NCBI RefSeq assembly: GCF_021233055.1
Contig: NZ_CP089538.1
Span: 3,736,501 to 3,800,500, forward strand
Direction of reading: 5' to 3'
DNA length: 64,000 nt
DNA from: Spirosoma oryzicola
GTDB lineage: Bacteria > Bacteroidota > Bacteroidia > Cytophagales > Spirosomataceae
Position 1 is the stretch's first letter, and each line of letters begins with the position of its first letter. A program made the translations under genes and the position numbers. Shown here piece by piece: positions 62,648 through 64,000 of the stretch. The notes under the pieces are model-generated. The model was given only the letters and a program-made list of their open reading frames with translations, did not search any database and was not told where the DNA came from.

Positions 62648-63520
62648 TTAAAGGGCTAGCCAGGTGGCCGGAAGCAAATCTTTTGTGTTCCAGGTGGGTT
62701 GTTGCTTGTACCACTTCTTAGGCGTAATGACCAGCTTGTCAGGATTCGGATTCAGCCATGCGCCCCACCAGCTAAATGAACTGTTGGCAATGATGTGATG
62801 CTTACAGCGGCTCATCAAAACCAGGTCAGCGACATCACTGTCTGCACCGGAGTTACGGACAAAAACAGCGTTATCCGGTAAGGGCAGATTATCGCGCACC
62901 CACTCCTGATCGTCACTAAAAATAAAGAACCGGGGCGCATTCACCTGTACCTGTAGTTGATTGAGTGCCTGCTCGTAGTAGGATAATCCGACAAAACCGA
63001 AGGTCTGACTAAATTCTGGGTGGTTTACGTAATCCCCCCGCCGGATATGAACCGAAACCGGCATCGAAGCCGCCTTGATCAATTGCTCGTACTCGTCAAA
63101 CTCAGGGCTTGGATTAGAAGTGAGCGTCAGTTCGCGCCGGATTGTGTCCGCACTTTCCCGAAAGTATTCTTCCGATTGCCAGAAACCATCCAGGGTAATA
63201 CAACTGGCTCTGGCTTGCGGCACACTGGTGTCAAAATGAAAATGCTTTTCCTTGAGAAACAGAAAAAAAGGTGGCAAACTGCGGTTTGGCAGCAGTTTTG
63301 TCGCTTTTGATACGTACTCCGCCGGTGAATTTTGAAGTACGCGGTAAGGCACTGCGAAGTGCTTTAGCTTAAAAGCACGGGGTGTATCCGTGTCATAGGT
63401 ATAATGATAGTAGCTTAGATCCAGGTAAAGCGATGTTTTGTTCTTCAGCGCCAGATGCCGGGCAGCCGCGAACTGAAAAAGCTGATTGCCTAAACCGCTG
63501 GTTATTCTACTGATAATCAT
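62648..63520 (-). CDS. GT11 alpha-1,2-fucosyltransferase-like enzyme
   Basis: A 290-residue GT11 enzyme. The fucosyltransferase motif HIRRGDY is at 158-164 (VHIRRGDYVN), with GLGNQLFQFAAARHLA near the N-terminus and NSSFSWWGAWLN near residue 245, all diagnostic of family GT11. It should add L-fucose alpha-1,2 to galactose from GDP-fucose. No GDP-fucose synthesis genes (gmd, fcl) are in the window. ATG at 63520. The long AT-rich gap (63521-63661) to the next gene may hold an internal promoter. Confidence 0.9.
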   Translation of the reverse strand: MIISRITSGLGNQLFQFAAARHLALKNKTSLYLDLSYYHYTYDTDTPRAFKLKHFAVPYRVLQNSPAEYVSKATKLLPNRSLPPFFLFLKEKHFHFDTSVPQARASCITLDGFWQSEEYFRESADTIRRELTLTSNPSPEFDEYEQLIKAASMPVSVHIRRGDYVNHPEFSQTFGFVGLSYYEQALNQLQVQVNAPRFFIFSDDQEWVRDNLPLPDNAVFVRNSGADSDVADLVLMSRCKHHIIANSSFSWWGAWLNPNPDKLVITPKKWYKQQPTWNTKDLLPATWLAL

Positions 63521-63661
63521 CTTGATCTAAAAATGCTTCATTAAGAGACAATAGTTCTACTCAATTCGCCTTAATAACAACTTGTTATTTACGACTGTTA
63601 ACTTTAAAATTACAATTTATACCTAAACGACCCAAATCCATAATTAAACACTAATCGAAAT

Positions 63662-64000
63662 TTAATAATTGGTACGTAAATACCCCAACACCTCCGCCCG
63701 ATCACGAGCGTGAAGAATCGTGGCTCCCGACAGTTTAGGGAACAGGTTTTCGTATTCGTTGAAATGGTGCTCCATTCCCCAGTTTGGATTCGACAAAATA
63801 ATGTTGGTCCCGCCAAAGCAGCTAGCCAACGCAGCTGTACCACCGTGCATGGATATGAAGTGATTCGCATTGGCGTACACCATCAATTGCAGATGATTGT
63901 AGTTCTTAGCCACCGACGGGTGATACTGTGTGTATAGATCGTCCATCAGGATCACATCGGGATGCGTTTCCCGCAGCCAGGCATGTTCATTCAACGACAT
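63662..64000 (-). CDS. C-terminal part of a glycan-biosynthesis protein, cut by the window
   Basis: The last 112 residues of a gene that probably continues past the right edge. The only ATG visible is at the final bases of the window and is likely internal, so the start is unknown. The sequence has YANANHFISMHGGTAALASCF near residues 45-65. An HGG motif followed by a small-residue stretch also occurs in some polysaccharide-synthesis transferases such as the GT61-like and surface-glycan groups. No firm family call. It is upstream of, and probably co-oriented with, the fucosyltransferase unit. Confidence 0.6.
   Translation of the reverse strand: MSLNEHAWLRETHPDVILMDDLYTQYHPSVAKNYNHLQLMVYANANHFISMHGGTAALASCFGGTNIILSNPNWGMEHHFNEYENLFPKLSGATILHARDRAEVLGYLRTNY

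Noticed and set aside
1..64000. CRISPR, tRNA, rRNA, insertion sequences, toxin-antitoxin, phage genes
   Set aside because: Looked for repeats with regular spacers, transposase and integrase motifs and tRNA-like folds by eye; none found. A tool-based scan could still find a small RNA.

Overview
The window looks like chromosome of a member of the Bacteroidota, most likely a Cytophagales bacterium close to Spirosoma. Supporting signs are type IX secretion sorting domains (type A on the protein at 53517-56960, type B/CHU_C on 57853-59352), a fused MurF-alanine racemase, a TonB-family outer-membrane beta-barrel protein with a carboxypeptidase-regulatory-like domain, a DUF5686 protein, a bacillithiol deacetylase, LytS/LytTR signalling, TAnnTTTG-type promoters with no clear Shine-Dalgarno sites, and base composition near 50% G+C. 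The genus is an inference. No rRNA, tRNA, CRISPR array, insertion sequence or phage gene was seen.

Layout. 1-17.4 kb (all +): an OmpA/PD40 envelope protein, then a glycan-assembly region. It holds a GT-C glycosyltransferase, a transketolase split into two genes that flank a fused sugar-epimerase/glycosyltransferase, a second large membrane protein, an acyltransferase, a GT2, a UDP-galactopyranose mutase of the eukaryotic type, a large membrane-anchored protein and an SGNH (AlgJ/AlgX-like) protein. 17.4-28.7 kb: housekeeping and regulation (BshB1, a nitrilase-superfamily enzyme, an AI-2E-type exporter, a GntR regulator, an SdiA-regulated-type lipoprotein, a LytS/LytTR pair convergent with a FIST/hybrid-kinase pair, an RluA-family pseudouridine synthase). 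28.7-36.9 kb: outer-membrane proteins, beta-phosphoglucomutase and CreD. 36.9-43.3 kb: a PAS kinase, two divergent GH13 enzymes and a DUF1460 amidase-like protein. 43.5-50.5 kb: a THUMP-like methyltransferase, a secreted coiled-coil protein, MurF-Alr, CorA and a lipoprotein. 50.5-57 kb: a divergent pair of secreted glycosidases (GH106-like; CBM6-CBM6-GH with a type IX tail). 57-64 kb (all -): a second surface-polysaccharide region with three families of glycosyltransferase, a GT11 fucosyltransferase, an acyltransferase and an embedded T9SS type B protein, cut by the window edge.

How it works together. Both ends encode surface-glycan synthesis: nucleotide-sugar remodelling, polyprenyl-linked sugar transfer and O-acylation. 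The middle is envelope maintenance, signalling and alpha-glucan use. The most unusual block is 4009-7875, where the two halves of a transketolase-like enzyme bracket an SDR-GT2 fusion. That arrangement suggests a two-carbon ketol transfer coupled to making and loading an unusual sugar on a lipid carrier. The eukaryotic-type UDP-galactopyranose mutase 4 kb downstream is the second striking item. Many genes end in perfect hairpins of 9-22 bp, and several have a TAnnTTTG element only 4-5 bases before the start codon, which suggests leaderless or near-leaderless transcripts.
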